Shown here one piece after another: positions 63,499-64,000 of a stretch of 64,000 nt of DNA (position 1 is its first letter; each line of letters starts with the position of its first letter). The notes under the pieces are model-generated. The model searched no databases and was not told the origin of the DNA. It saw only the letters and a list, made by a program, of their open reading frames with translations. The DNA is from JAHJDS01 sp964569795. Lineage in GTDB: Bacteria > Desulfobacterota > Desulfarculia > Desulfarculales > JAHJDS01. A program made the translations under genes and the position numbers. The DNA is taken from contig CAZMVB010000014.1 in assembly GCA_964569795.1 (NCBI GenBank), positions 52,331 to 116,330 of the forward strand, written 5' to 3'.

Positions 63499-63878
63499 TG
63501 GCGGTATGGATACTCCCCCTGCGCCCCGGGCCGGCGCTCCAGGTCATTCAGGTCTCGCCTCGACCAGGCCCGAATCTCCCGATGGTGACCGGTCAAGTCG
63601 GCAAGAGTTGTGCCGAGATCGATCCCGGGGTGGTTACACCCTGAATTCTCCATTTGATCAATAAAAATACCAGAACTGGCCCATCCCGGCCACAGGAGGG
63701 CTCGGGGACGCTTGGGAAAAAAATAAACAGTACCGGGCCGGAAACTGTGGGCAATGTATATTTCTTATCCACCCGCCAACGGCCCAGGAACAGGACCGCC
63801 CCCCTGGAAACGATCTTTCCCGCGGCCACATGGAAGCAAAAGGCCCTGGCCCAAACGGCCCATCCGGGACGCCGTGGG
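63499..63878. other. Intergenic region without a gene
   Basis: 380 nt, less GC-rich in the middle (63650-63780), likely holding the promoter of the leftward histidine kinase operon. No specific site recognised. Confidence 0.35.
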
Positions 63879-64000
63879 TCATGGGGCGGCGGAGGTCCCC
63901 TCGCCTGATTGGATCGAATCTTCCTTGGCCTCGGCCGCCCAGGTCCGGATGGTCTGGATCTCGTCGTCGGGCAGGCACAGGAATTCCAGAAATTTTTGGT
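63879..64000 (-). CDS. C-terminal end of a gene running in from the right
   Basis: The complement reads 39 residues to a TGA at 63879-63881, beginning QKFLEFLCLPDDEIQTIRTW and ending GEGTSAAP. The helical, acidic start and chromosomal codon use (GAC, CTG, GCC) look coding. Too short to name; position upstream of the kinase operon leaves a response regulator or other regulator possible. Confidence 0.5.
   Translation of the reverse strand, partial: QKFLEFLCLPDDEIQTIRTWAAEAKEDSIQSGEGTSAAP

Overview
The chromosomal part of this window is GC-rich, with long leftward operons of housekeeping genes. The gene set (branched-chain-type ABC uptake beside acyl-CoA ligases, long-form HisG, two genes that read UGA as selenocysteine) suggests a deltaproteobacterium-like bacterium (Desulfobacterota or a relative). 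That placement is inference; no rRNA gene is present. 

Region 1 (1-13.5 kb, chromosome): a partial Tat-exported ApbE, a metallo-beta-lactamase-fold hydrolase, a CadC-like metal sensor with its operator, and an SO_0444-family metal permease in which an in-frame TGA replaces the first Cys of the conserved PLCSCG motif, with a SECIS-like hairpin right behind it. Then come a DnaB-like ATPase, a bile-acid-type symporter, a zinc alcohol dehydrogenase, a tight leftward operon pgpA-rlmN-hisI-hisG-aminotransferase-engB, and a GNAT acyltransferase plus a sugar-nucleotide epimerase leading to tRNA-Arg(ACG). 

Region 2 (13.4-44.9 kb, accessory DNA): the last 45 bases of tRNA-Arg occur three times (13442, 30440, 44854), outlining two islands in tandem. 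Island 1 (about 17 kb, AT-rich left half) has a tyrosine integrase and HTH protein at its right end, matching integrase arm-type repeats at both ends, its own RepA-like helicase, zinc-ribbon/Toprim primase and PC4-like protein. Its cargo is a giant exported ankyrin protein, a serine recombinase, a possible HEPN protein, several unknown genes and three copies of a structured 230-bp repeat. Island 2 (about 14.5 kb) has no integrase. It carries a dead IS481-type element and a coherent catabolic locus: a sigma-54 activator, a divergent sigma-54 promoter, two alkaline-phosphatase-superfamily hydrolases, a CysD-like PP-loop protein, an arylsulfotransferase-like protein and a TRAP transporter. This looks like uptake and processing of a sulfated or phosphorylated organic compound. 

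Region 3 (45-57 kb, chromosome): an acyl-CoA ligase and livF-G-M-H plus a binding protein, a TetR regulator with a palindromic operator, and a divergent long-chain acyl-CoA ligase; then a second selenoprotein candidate (OsmC family, TGA at the peroxidatic Cys, SECIS-like hairpin) and a ThDP enzyme. 

Region 4 (57-64 kb): a metal-stress locus with a lipoprotein, two methionine-rich Spy/ZraP-like exported proteins, a CPH-type (CopB-like) P-type ATPase, a membrane universal-stress fusion, and a histidine kinase that shares the same membrane module.
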